Shown: positions 27,436 to 35,299 of the stretch, in pieces
How the letters are laid out: every line of letters begins with the position of its first letter
How positions within the stretch are numbered: position 1 is the first letter of the stretch
From: Paenibacillus glycinis
GTDB taxonomy: Bacteria; Bacillota; Bacilli; Paenibacillales; Paenibacillaceae
Assembly: GCF_009909185.1 (NCBI RefSeq)
Contig: NZ_JAAAMV010000006.1
Span: forward strand, 1-64,000
Reading direction: 5' to 3'
DNA: 64,000 nt
The notes under the pieces: model-generated
What the model was told of the DNA's origin: nothing
Seen by the model: only the letters and a program-made list of their open reading frames with translations
Database searches by the model: none
Program-made: the position numbers and the translations under genes

Positions 27436-28298
27436 TACGAGCTCACCCCGCCGCGATGCGTCAGCAGCTTCTTGTACCAGGGCTGCATGACGAGATTCCG
27501 CTGACGCTTCAGACCGTAGGCTTCCGCGATCGCCTTGGCCGGCCCCCGCATCGCTTTCTTCCCGCGCTCGTCGTCCGCCAGCCATTCGTCCAGCGTTCCG
27601 CTGTCCAGCTGGTTCAACAACGGCTCGGTCAAAGCGAGCTCGCCCAAAAGCGGCACGCCGAGCTCATTGCAAATGTCTTTCACGTGAAATCCTCCCTTGC
27701 CCCAAGGCGGTTGAATGACAAGTCCTTGAAACGATGCCGCCGGTATGCCGTAGAGCGGCGAAAGCTGCTTTACCCAGCGCTGCCCGTCCTCCTGAAAGTG
27801 GGACAACGCGCCGGTCGTGACGACGATGCGCATGTCGGCCCGCCGCAAGGCGCACAGCGTCGCGGCATTATCCCAGTAAGCGCCGACGTCGGCCACGACG
27901 ATGTCGAAGGTCTGCGACGCGACCGCGAACAGGTGATCGATTTCCTCCGTGGCGTAAAATTCCGCTTGATCGCGCAGCATGTTGCCGAACAGCACGTGCA
28001 CGCCGGGCAGCCTGCGGGAACGGTGCACCGAGCGAAGCAGCTTCTCCGGATACAGCGACTGCGTGGCCAGCTCCGGCCGCAGCGAATCCAGCGTCGCGGC
28101 CGGCTCGTCGACGCCGAGGTACCGGTGCGTCTTCGCGCTCTTCAGATTGAGGCAAAGAAAGCCGACGGAGCCTCCGCTCTCCTCCGCGATCCGGCAGGCG
28201 GCGGCGAAAGCGGCCGCCGACGTTCCGATATTCGGCGTCGTGCCGACGAACGCGATCATCGGCGCTCCCTCCGCGGCGGACTCGTCGGTCCGGCTCAT
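27435..28298 (-). CDS. CpaE/TadZ-like ParA-family protein with degenerate P-loop
   Basis: A 287-residue protein of MinD/ParA fold. Matching strands are IAFVGTTPNIGTSAAAFAAA at residues 15-34, VGFLCLNL, and DIVVADVG (switch region). The P-loop position reads GTTPNIGTSA and lacks the lysines expected in KGGxGKT. TadZ/CpaE proteins localise the Tad machine to a site in the cell and often have weakened P-loops. It lies between the SAF-domain gene (ATGA overlap) and tadA. Confidence 0.7.
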   Translation of the reverse strand: MSRTDESAAEGAPMIAFVGTTPNIGTSAAAFAAACRIAEESGGSVGFLCLNLKSAKTHRYLGVDEPAATLDSLRPELATQSLYPEKLLRSVHRSRRLPGVHVLFGNMLRDQAEFYATEEIDHLFAVASQTFDIVVADVGAYWDNAATLCALRRADMRIVVTTGALSHFQEDGQRWVKQLSPLYGIPAASFQGLVIQPPWGKGGFHVKDICNELGVPLLGELALTEPLLNQLDSGTLDEWLADDERGKKAMRGPAKAIAEAYGLKRQRNLVMQPWYKKLLTHRGGVSS

Positions 28299-29020
28299 GG
28301 CGTTCCCTCCTCCGGCGAAGCGCCGACGTCAAGCGATTCCGGGGAGTACGCGATCACGACCTTGCTTTTGCCGCCCTTGCAGAGCGAATCCAGCTGCAGC
28401 CACTGCTCCTCCGTCAGGTTCAGGTTGATGTAGTCGATCATGCCGTTGGCATCGCGCCTGGACGCGTACATCGCTTCTTTATCTCCGTTCGCCATCGACT
28501 TCAAGCTGGAATCGTTCATATCGTCGATCTCCACGTTGCCCGCCGTCTTGACGGAAGCGACGGTGACGGGTTCCCGGAATAGCCGCTCCGATTGAACGGA
28601 ATCCCCGGACGCGTACACCGTCACTTTATCGCCGGCCCGAATGCCGTTCGACACCGAGAGGACATAATCGCGCGGAATGCCGAACGTCGATTGGCTGTCG
28701 GTCGGCAGCAAGCGGAACTTATCGACCTTCCACCGAAGCAGCGGTTCGTCCGCGCCTAGCGGCACGACGACCTCCATGCCGTTCAGCTCGTCACGGCTTA
28801 CCGCCATGCTCTCGGAATACGACGCTTTGGCGATCGGCTTCATGCCCAGCATATCCGGCGTCAACCGTTCGCCCGCGGAGACGAATCGCACGGGAACGAC
28901 CACGTCGACCGTCTCCTGGAACTTCACCTGCCGCAGCTGCAGCACGTAGACGCCGTATACGAGCAGGGCCGAGAGCAGCGCGGCCGTCACGGAAATCAGG
29001 ATATTTCGTTTTCTGTTCAT
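28295..29020 (-). CDS. CpaB/RcpC-like SAF-domain membrane protein
   Basis: A 241-residue protein with an N-terminal membrane helix (ILISVTAALLSALLVYGVYV) followed by a SAF domain (residues about 38-100: VPVRFVSAGERLTPDMLGMK, MEVVVPLGADEPLL) and a second beta-rich domain (GIRAGDKVTVYASG). This is the layout of Tad-pilus CpaB/RcpC. ATG 29020 follows GGAGGG at 5-6 nt; the earlier TTG at 29038 lies upstream of that site. It is the first gene of the Tad-like operon. Confidence 0.75.
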   Translation of the reverse strand: MNRKRNILISVTAALLSALLVYGVYVLQLRQVKFQETVDVVVPVRFVSAGERLTPDMLGMKPIAKASYSESMAVSRDELNGMEVVVPLGADEPLLRWKVDKFRLLPTDSQSTFGIPRDYVLSVSNGIRAGDKVTVYASGDSVQSERLFREPVTVASVKTAGNVEIDDMNDSSLKSMANGDKEAMYASRRDANGMIDYINLNLTEEQWLQLDSLCKGGKSKVVIAYSPESLDVGASPEEGTP

Positions 29021-29053
29021 GCCATCCCTCCGCTGCAATCATTCACATGAGAC

Positions 29054-29099
29054 AAAAAAAAGAACGCACGCCGGGCAATGTGCCCAAGCTTGCGTTCTT
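29054..29099 (-). terminator. Intrinsic terminator inside the Tad operon leader
   Basis: On the minus strand AAGAACGCA ... TGCGTTCTT, with an inner GGGCA/TGCCC stem, is followed by TTTTTTTT. It lies between the promoter at 29143-29171 and the first gene's ribosome binding site, ending only about 20 nt before it. It also serves the bactofilin-like gene ending at 29195. Confidence 0.85.
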
Positions 29100-29142
29100 C
29101 GCATAGCGGTTGCTATTGATCTGCTCATATAATGTTGACCTC

Positions 29143-29171
29143 ATGATAGCAGACATTATTTTAGCTGTCTA
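29143..29171 (-). promoter_or_regulatory. Promoter of the Tad-like operon
   Basis: On the minus strand TAGACA (29166-29171), a 17-bp spacer ending in TGC, and TATCAT (29143-29148) form a good sigma-A promoter with extended -10. Transcription would start near 29136, so the leader contains the terminator hairpin at 29054-29099. Confidence 0.65.
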
Positions 29172-29194
29172 CAAGAAAATGTCATTTTCTGTCG

Positions 29195-29866
29195 TCAGAT
29201 TCTGACCTCCGCCCGAATCTGCGCGTCCCCGGCGCGCCTCAGCTGCTTGCTGTATTCGACGAGGCCGATCCGGCAGCCGGCGCCGATCGTCACATGCGCG
29301 CCCCGCACCACGTCGGCCGTCGTATTCTCCAAGTAGACGTGCTCCCCTTCGATCAGCTCGGCCGTCAGCGTCACATCCCCCGGTCCGGAAAACAGCTGCT
29401 TCAGCCCGCCCCACTTGCTCTGCCTGACCCGGATTCGTCTGCCGCCGATTTCCTTTGCCCTGCAGGGACCCCATGTCCGGATATCCACTTCGGCGGCATG
29501 CAGCAGCCCGTGAATATGAAAACCGCCGCTGGAATCGAAGCGCTCGGCCTCGCATTCGCCATGCGCGTCGAGCTGTCCCCTGACCCGAATCGTACGGGCG
29601 CGTAGGCTGCCCGAAATATTCAACTGGCCTAAAATATCGACTTGGTTGCCCGTCAAATCGCCATGAACGACGGCTTCCCCGATTTGCCGGTAATGCCCGA
29701 TTTTCAGGGCGCCCGTAACGTCGATCGTGCCCATGCTGCGCATGGAATCGCTCTCCAGCGGTCCGAAGATCTGCGCCTCGCCCATGATCCGCACGTGATG
29801 AAAGCTGCCGCCATGCGTGGAACCGCTCCCGGTGATTCTGATGTTGCGTTTCATCGTCGCATGCAT
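29195..29866 (-). CDS. Bactofilin-like polymer-forming protein
   Basis: A 223-residue soluble protein made of short beta repeats with Gly turns (GALKIGHYRQIGEAVVHGDL, VDILGQLNISGSLRARTIRV, ECEAERFDSSGGFHIHG). This is the right-handed beta-helix pattern of bactofilins and of Bacillus YhbE/YhbF. Such proteins polymerise into membrane-associated scaffolds. ATG 29866 follows AAGGAGG at 7 nt. It is 12 bp after its paralogue and directly upstream of the Tad-like operon. Confidence 0.72.
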   Translation of the reverse strand: MHATMKRNIRITGSGSTHGGSFHHVRIMGEAQIFGPLESDSMRSMGTIDVTGALKIGHYRQIGEAVVHGDLTGNQVDILGQLNISGSLRARTIRVRGQLDAHGECEAERFDSSGGFHIHGLLHAAEVDIRTWGPCRAKEIGGRRIRVRQSKWGGLKQLFSGPGDVTLTAELIEGEHVYLENTTADVVRGAHVTIGAGCRIGLVEYSKQLRRAGDAQIRAEVRI

Positions 29867-29878
29867 GCCGATTCCTCC

Positions 29879-30568
29879 TTACATTTGGATTTGGTAGCTC
29901 GAGCGTACCTGCGCCTGCGGATGCACGACCAATTCCGCGCCGTATTCCACGCGGTCGATCTCGCAGCCGGGTCCGATGACGACGGTCCTCCCGCGGACGG
30001 TTTCCGCCGACGTCTCCTCGAGGTCGACGATATCCGCTTCGATGACGCGGGCGCGCGCATGCGCCTGCCAGCCGTCCGGGAGCAGCGACTCGATCAGGCG
30101 TCTTACCCCGCCTTTGCCCGCATGCTTCACCGTAATGCGTTCCGCTTTGATGCCCTCCGCCTGAAGCGGCCCTTCCAGCATCATCTCGATTTGCTCGCCC
30201 GTCAGCCAACCGTCGACGATGAGGGCGCCTCTTGCCTTGCTCTGCTTGATCTCGCAATGCCCTTTCACCCTCACGTAGCCGTTCATCGCGAAGCGATCGA
30301 CCCGCAGCGGCCCGTTGACGGTGACCTGTCCTTCCAGGTAGGCGTCCCTTGCCTGCACGCCGCCGTGACAGGTCAGCTTGCCGTTGACGTCCAGCCGTTC
30401 CTCCGCGCGGATGCCGCCCGCCGTCGTCATGCCGCTCGCTTCGAAGCCGAAGCAGTCGATCGGACCGTTGATTTTGCAGACGCCTTCCATTTTCACATTG
30501 TAATATTCTCCGCCGGCAGCATTGCCGATGCCCGCGATTTGCAGATCGGGCCGACTTGTCGTTCTCAT
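29879..30568 (-). CDS. Bactofilin-like polymer-forming protein
   Basis: A 229-residue paralogue of the next gene, with similar repeats (GIRAEERLDVNGKLTCHGGV, LEGQVTVNGPLRVDRFAMNG, ARVIEADIVDLEETSAETVRG). The two share the C-terminal block VRGxxVxIGxGCxIxxVEY. ATG 30568 follows GGAGGAA at about 8 nt; longer in-frame versions up to 30730 have no site and would enter the ndoA terminator. The pair form a two-gene unit. Confidence 0.72.
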   Translation of the reverse strand: MRTTSRPDLQIAGIGNAAGGEYYNVKMEGVCKINGPIDCFGFEASGMTTAGGIRAEERLDVNGKLTCHGGVQARDAYLEGQVTVNGPLRVDRFAMNGYVRVKGHCEIKQSKARGALIVDGWLTGEQIEMMLEGPLQAEGIKAERITVKHAGKGGVRRLIESLLPDGWQAHARARVIEADIVDLEETSAETVRGRTVVIGPGCEIDRVEYGAELVVHPQAQVRSSYQIQM

Positions 30569-30712
30569 GGCGCATTCCTCCGATATTGGCGTTCTTATGA
30601 CTCCATTATGCGCTTCGTGCGCAGGGGAGGACAGCGGCGGGAGAAGGAACTTGCGCTCCTCCCCCAGACGGATGGAACCGCGCGCCAGTGCCGGCAATCG
30701 GCAAATGAACAC

Positions 30713-30736
30713 AAAAAAGAGCCCCCGCAAGGGCTC
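30713..30736 (-). terminator. Terminator of ndoA
   Basis: On the minus strand GAGCCC-TTGCG-GGGGCTC is followed by TTTTTTGTG, 28 bp after the ndoA stop. Confidence 0.85.
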
Positions 30737-30763
30737 GAGTGCCGTTCATTTCGCAGTAGGAGC

Positions 30764-31114
30764 TTAAAAATCGATAAGACCGACGCTGATCTGGAGCGCT
30801 TCGTCCACCTTGCGCATCGTTTCGTCGTCGAGGTGCGTGATTTTGTCGGTGAGCCGCTGCTTATCGATCGTCCGGATTTGCTCGAGCAGCAGCACGGAAT
30901 CCCGGTCGAACCCGTGGGACGCCGCATCGATCTCGACATGCGTCGGCAGCTTCGCCTTCTGGATCTGGGCCGTGATGGCCGCCACGATGACGGTCGGGCT
31001 GAAACGGTTGCCGATATCATTTTGAATAACCAAAACAGGACGCACGCCGCCCTGCTCGGAACCTACGACAGGTGACAAATCCGCAAAAAACACATCGCCG
31101 CGTTTAACGATCAA
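30764..31114 (-). CDS. ndoA: Type II toxin EndoA/NdoA (MazF family)
   Basis: A 116-residue MazF-family endoribonuclease. [33 protein letters not shown] and [12 protein letters not shown] match Bacillus EndoA, which cleaves mRNA at UACAU in Bacillus. The conserved Arg in GVRPV and the TVIVAAIT strand form the active site. It starts 2 bp after the antitoxin gene, and the alr-ndoAI-ndoA order matches Bacillus. Confidence 0.95.
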   Translation of the reverse strand: MIVKRGDVFFADLSPVVGSEQGGVRPVLVIQNDIGNRFSPTVIVAAITAQIQKAKLPTHVEIDAASHGFDRDSVLLLEQIRTIDKQRLTDKITHLDDETMRKVDEALQISVGLIDF

Positions 31115-31116
31115 GC

Positions 31117-31398
31117 TTACACCCCGCTTACGAGTCGGCCGAGCGTGTCGCCGGCATCTTCCTCCGCTTGAAAAGCTTCCGAAGCCATTACCAGGTTAAT
31201 CTTGGCCATCTCCAGATAGCCCCGCTGCATTGAATCCCGAATCTGACGCTTCTTCCGTTCAATCAAGTACAGTTTCATAGCCTGACGAATAAATTCGCTT
31301 CGGTTCGAGTTTTCTTTGGCGACGATTCCGTCGACTTCCTCCAGCAAATGATCCGGTAAACTGATCATAATCCTTTTGGTATTTTGCAAATTGGCCAC
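31117..31398 (-). CDS. ndoAI: Antitoxin EndoAI (ribbon-helix-helix)
   Basis: A 93-residue CopG/RHH protein: the DNA-binding ribbon [17 protein letters not shown] and helix [17 protein letters not shown] are at residues 8-45, and the C-terminal half wraps the toxin. It inhibits NdoA and may bind its own promoter. The start is GTG 31398, about 10 nt after GGAGG; longer in-frame versions to 31575 have no site. Confidence 0.92.
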   Translation of the reverse strand: MANLQNTKRIMISLPDHLLEEVDGIVAKENSNRSEFIRQAMKLYLIERKKRQIRDSMQRGYLEMAKINLVMASEAFQAEEDAGDTLGRLVSGV

Positions 31399-31711
31399 CG
31401 AACTCGCACCTCCAAAACATTTCCAGCAAGGTGAAACGGCCGTCACCGTCCTTAAGAAGGCGAAACGCGTTTCATCCCGGAGAAACATAAGCCTGCTGCA
31501 TATAGGTAAAAAAGGCTTATATTTCAAAAAACAGTAACAGTATGTCATTGTTTGGTCCGTATTATACACCCTCATATGTATGCAACCCGTATATCAAGTA
31601 TGCTGCATCCACGTGTAACCTACGAAGGCCCCAAACCGTATTGGCTAACTTACATTATTCGCGCTTAGACGATAAAATCCTCTTGCGCCAATCAAATCTT
31701 GCGCATGAAAT
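31399..31711. other. Region upstream of ndoAI: promoter and palindromes
   Basis: No gene is seen. On the minus strand a perfect TATAAT occurs at 31561-31566 without an obvious -35. Two features lie between it and ndoAI: a hairpin-forming pair ATAAGCCT/AGGCTTAT (about 31490-31520) and a perfect 12-bp palindrome GAAACGCGTTTC at 31462-31473, which could be an operator for the RHH antitoxin (inference). The rest between 31567 and alr shows nothing clear. Confidence 0.5.
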
Positions 31712-32899
31712 TTATTCCTTCGCGCGCAGCAGCGGATTCGACTCCGCCGCGATCTCCCCGCCGCGCTTATAGACGCGCGGCACCCGGGCCGCGATCATGC
31801 AGGTCACTTCGTAGTTGAGCGTGTCGAGCTTCGCCGCCACCTCTTCCGCCGTCACCACGTCATCGCCTTGCGCGCCGATCAGCACGACTTCCTCGCCGTT
31901 CGCGACCGGAACTCCGTCCGATACCGGATCGAGCGCGATCATGCACTGGTCCATGCAAATCGTGCCGAGCACGGGCACGCGCCGCCCGCGAATCAGCACT
32001 TCCGCTTTGCCCGTCAGCATGCGGCTGTACCCGTCGGCATACCCGACCGGCAGCGTCCCGATCGACTCCTTGCCCGCGGTGACATACCGCGAGCCGTAGC
32101 TGATGCCCCAGCCCGGCGGAGCTTCCTTCACCATCACGACCTCCGTCTTCAGCGTCATGACCGGCTTCAGCGCGATCCGGCTGTTGTTCACTTCCGTGGA
32201 CGGATACAAGCCGTACATGCTGATGCCGAGTCGCAGCATGCCGCCGCCCATCTCCGGCGTATCGATGCCCGCCGCGCTGTTCGCCGCGTGAATGATCGGG
32301 ATTATTAACCCCTCGGCCTTCAACCGTTCGACAACGTTCCCGAACCGTTCGTGCTGCAGCCGCGTATAGCTCTTGTCCGCTTCGTCGGCCCGCGCGTAAT
32401 GCGTGAACAAGCCTTCCACGTGCAGATTCGGAACCTGCATCGCCGAGCGGATGAACGGAATCGCGTCGTCCGGCAACCGGCCGAGGCGCCCCATGCCCGT
32501 GTCGATCTTCACGTGAACGGCAAGCTTCTTGCCGTTAACGGGCAGCGCCGCAGCCGCTTCGAGGACATCGTCGCGGAACAGCGCGATCGCGATATCCGCG
32601 TCGCGCGCGATATCCAACCCTTCCGGCGGCACGTAGCCCAGCACCAGAATTTTCGCTTTCACGCCGGCCTGCCTGAGTTGAAGCGCTTCATCCAGGAAGG
32701 CGACGCCGAGGAAATCGACGCCGCAGCGTTCCGCTTCCCGCGCCACTTCGACGGCGCCATGGCCGTACGCGTTGGCCTTCACGGATGCCATGAGCAGCAT
32801 GCCCTCCGGAATGGCCGCGCGAAAAGCCAACAAATTATGCTGCAATGCATCCAGCGATATCTCGGCCCGAGTCGGGCGATAATAACCAGCCGTTGTCAA
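31712..32899 (-). CDS. alr: Alanine racemase
   Basis: A 395-residue PLP enzyme interconverting L- and D-alanine for peptidoglycan. The PLP-lysine motif ASVKANAYGHGAVEVA lies near residue 40, with the catalytic tyrosine in GISYGSRYV and the CMDQCMI block near residue 320. The start is TTG 32899 after AAGGTGG. The gene is in the Bacillus order ydcC-alr-ndoAI-ndoA. Confidence 0.95.
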   Translation of the reverse strand: MTTAGYYRPTRAEISLDALQHNLLAFRAAIPEGMLLMASVKANAYGHGAVEVAREAERCGVDFLGVAFLDEALQLRQAGVKAKILVLGYVPPEGLDIARDADIAIALFRDDVLEAAAALPVNGKKLAVHVKIDTGMGRLGRLPDDAIPFIRSAMQVPNLHVEGLFTHYARADEADKSYTRLQHERFGNVVERLKAEGLIIPIIHAANSAAGIDTPEMGGGMLRLGISMYGLYPSTEVNNSRIALKPVMTLKTEVVMVKEAPPGWGISYGSRYVTAGKESIGTLPVGYADGYSRMLTGKAEVLIRGRRVPVLGTICMDQCMIALDPVSDGVPVANGEEVVLIGAQGDDVVTAEEVAAKLDTLNYEVTCMIAARVPRVYKRGGEIAAESNPLLRAKE

Positions 32900-32919
32900 C
32901 TTGCCCCACCTTCATTTCC

Positions 32920-32960
32920 AAAAAAGTAAACGCCCCCCAGCGAAGATGGGCAGGCGTTTA
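32920..32960 (-). terminator. Intrinsic terminator just upstream of alr
   Basis: On the minus strand TAAACGCC-TGCCCA ... TGGGG-GGCGTTTA is followed by CTTTTTT. It ends about 10 nt before the alr ribosome binding site and lies downstream of a promoter at 33088-33117, so alr transcripts from that promoter must read through it. Confidence 0.8.
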
Positions 32961-33087
32961 TCTCAAAATCCAAGCATGCATCAGTTTCACCTTATCGGAC
33001 GCGCTTGCATTTCTCCGGAATGAAACGGGCCGCGCCGCCAAAATCGGGCAGTGCGGACCGATTCACCTTGTTTACCCCATAAATTCT

Positions 33088-33117
33088 ATGTTAACCGTTC
33101 GCGCAAGGGGTTGTCAA
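33088..33117 (-). promoter_or_regulatory. Promoter of alr
   Basis: On the minus strand a perfect TTGACA (33112-33117) is followed after 18 bp by TAACAT (33088-33093). The leader of about 180 nt holds the terminator hairpin at 32920-32960. No T-box or known riboswitch was recognised in it. Confidence 0.6.
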
Positions 33118-33171
33118 TGAATTGACGTTCGATCGCGGCGGGCAAGTGTTGGAAATCCGGCGTTCCAGCCG

Positions 33172-34443
33172 TTATTTGGACATCTCGCCCTGGACGGACT
33201 GCGCGACCTTGATCATCTCCGGTTCGGGCATATTGCCGCTCGTGATCCGGAACTCGGTACCCTCGTAGGTCCACGTGAGCGTCTTCTGCTCGTCGCCGCT
33301 GAGCAACCCGTACGTGAAGCCTAAGTCTTTCAGTTCGCCCTTCACCGCGGATACGGCGACGTCCTTCGGCTGCGTCTCGATCAACGTATAGTCGTAGGTG
33401 CCGGAGTAGCGGATCATGATGCCCGGGTTGCCGCCGAAGACGATGTTTTGGTTATCCACCTCCGACACGCCGTCCGGGAAATATGTCGGATCCATGCCCG
33501 TGAAGGTGCCTTCGGCATGGTCGGCAGGCGCCATCGCGCCGTCCGAATCCTCGTTTGCCGCGTTCTCGTTCGAGGCATCGTTGCCGCCGTTATTCGCGTT
33601 CGTAGCAGCATTTTTGTCCGGATTGTCGGCATTCGCGTTGGTGTCGTCCGAATTTCCGCTCGTGGCTTCGTAATCCGGATTATTGGCGTTGGCTCCGTTG
33701 TCCGGCGACGCGGATGCGTTGTCGCTGCCGGCGTTCGCGTTGTCGTTCGCGGCGTTCGCATTGCCGTTGTCCGGATCCGCCATCGTCGGCTGATCGCCGC
33801 CAGCGGCCGGGGTTCCCATGTTCTTCTGCGTATCGAAGACGCTCTTCTCGAGCTTGGAGCCGAATTTGAAGGAATCGAACTTGACGGATACCATGACCGC
33901 GTTGTTGGCGTCGCTGACCTCCACTTTGTTCGGCGCGTAGTCGGATTTGTTCAACCAAATTTTTTGCCGGGCCAAGGAGCCGTTCTGGTAATTCGCCATG
34001 ACGTCGAACACGTATGCGTCGTTGTCGACCGCGAACTGGCGGGAGTTGTCCAGCAGGATGCTTTGCACGAGCGTCTGGTACAGATACACTTGGCCTTGGT
34101 TGGCCGGCCAGTCGCTTTGGAAGCGGAACACCTTGTTCAACCGCGGCGTGAGCACGAACACCCCTTCGTCGTTGCGGAGCACGATCTGGGTGATGTCCTT
34201 CTTGGCGTTCGTGAGCGCGATGCGGTAGTACGACGGCTTCTGGTAGGAAACTTCCACTTGGTACTCGAGCGGCTGCTGGCCCGTAAACAACGTCATGGTG
34301 CCTTTGCCCGTATAGCTGTCCAGACCGCTTAACGTTTTGTCCAAATCCTTGACAACCGATTCCGCGTCCTTAGTCCCGCAGCCTGCGAGCACCGCCGTGA
34401 GGCATAGCAAGATCGCTGCAATGAAACTGAATCGACGACGCAT
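33172..34443 (-). CDS. ydcC: LolA-like lipoprotein (YdcC type)
   Basis: A 423-residue lipoprotein with a lipobox LTAVLAGC (Cys near residue 22). Residues 25-215 and 320-420 form the LolA-like fold, as in Bacillus YdcC, a sporulation-associated lipoprotein. Between them, residues about 215-305 are an insertion very rich in Asn, Ala, Asp and Gly (repeats of NANAxNDN type), which is not needed for the fold. It lies upstream of alr as in Bacillus. ATG 34443 was chosen; no better start is seen. Confidence 0.82.
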   Translation of the reverse strand: MRRRFSFIAAILLCLTAVLAGCGTKDAESVVKDLDKTLSGLDSYTGKGTMTLFTGQQPLEYQVEVSYQKPSYYRIALTNAKKDITQIVLRNDEGVFVLTPRLNKVFRFQSDWPANQGQVYLYQTLVQSILLDNSRQFAVDNDAYVFDVMANYQNGSLARQKIWLNKSDYAPNKVEVSDANNAVMVSVKFDSFKFGSKLEKSVFDTQKNMGTPAAGGDQPTMADPDNGNANAANDNANAGSDNASASPDNGANANNPDYEATSGNSDDTNANADNPDKNAATNANNGGNDASNENAANEDSDGAMAPADHAEGTFTGMDPTYFPDGVSEVDNQNIVFGGNPGIMIRYSGTYDYTLIETQPKDVAVSAVKGELKDLGFTYGLLSGDEQKTLTWTYEGTEFRITSGNMPEPEMIKVAQSVQGEMSK

Positions 34444-34701
34444 GAGATCAACCCCTCATCACAATTTTTAAACGTATCCGGAGGTGTACGGAGCCGGGTG
34501 CGGATATCGCGCACGGGCCGCGTACGGGGACAAGAGCCGTTTACGCTTGACTTGTACAATGTTTATGAGGGGACTTGGCCGAATATGCAGACAAGTTGCG
34601 GCTTGGACGATTTAGCTTCGGATACGGGCGTTCCACGCTCGGGCATGGCCTGTTATGCTAAGAGGAGCAGTCACACTACCAGAAGGAGCGTGTCGTTCCC
34701 G

Positions 34702-35205
34702 ATGTACGACTTCATTGAAACGTTCAGATCCGATTTAGAGACTTATTCGCCGGACAGGCTGAAGCGCATCGCCAAACCGGGCAGCTGGTCGCTCGGGCAG
34801 CTGATGGACCATATCGTCGCCGTCGCGGACGAGTATTTGGGCCACGTCGCGACTTGCGCCAGGACGACGGAGCCGCAGACTTCCGGCAAAACGGAAGCCG
34901 GGGAAGACGTGTTTCGGCGCCGCGCGTTTCCGCCTATTCGCATCGCACTGCCGGATACGCCGGAATTTACGCCGAGCAACGACCGCAGCAAGGAAGAGCT
35001 GCTGGCCGAATTGGATCGCATCGAGCGCGAGATGGCGGCTTGGGAACCGCGGCTTGACGCGATCGATCCGGAGATGAAAGTGCGGCATGGCGGCTTCGGG
35101 TGGCTGAACGCCCGCGAATGGTTCGACATGATCGGGTTCCATACGCGGCATCATTTCAGGCAGAAAGCCGAACTGGAAGCATGGACCGCACCGCCGGGCG
35201 CCTAG
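34702..35205 (+). CDS. DinB-family protein
   Basis: A 167-residue DinB/YfiT-like four-helix protein. The metal-binding histidines are likely those in QLMDHIVAV (near residue 37) and GFHTRHHFRQ (near residue 150). Members include thiol-dependent transferases of low-molecular-weight thiol metabolism; the exact reaction is unknown. AGAAGGAG lies about 13 nt upstream of ATG 34702. A longer in-frame ORF to 34498 has no support. Confidence 0.8.
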   Translation: MYDFIETFRSDLETYSPDRLKRIAKPGSWSLGQLMDHIVAVADEYLGHVATCARTTEPQTSGKTEAGEDVFRRRAFPPIRIALPDTPEFTPSNDRSKEELLAELDRIEREMAAWEPRLDAIDPEMKVRHGGFGWLNAREWFDMIGFHTRHHFRQKAELEAWTAPPGA

Positions 35206-35255
35206 AAAAAAAGCCTCCTTGCCCGCGCGCGCCGCGTGGTCAAGGAGGCTTTTTT
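35206..35255. terminator. Bidirectional terminator
   Basis: AAAAAAAGCCTCCTTG ... CAAGGAGGCTTTTTT forms a perfect long stem between the convergent DinB and haem operon genes. Confidence 0.92.
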
Positions 35256-35299
35256 CAAACTTCGTGGCCGCGCGGCCGTTCCGCGCGAAGTCCGGCCCT

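Noticed and set aside
33000-33035. Mini reading frame in the alr leader (ATG CAA GCG CGT ...)
   Set aside because: Its GGAG site is only 2 nt from the ATG, so translation as a leader peptide is not supported.
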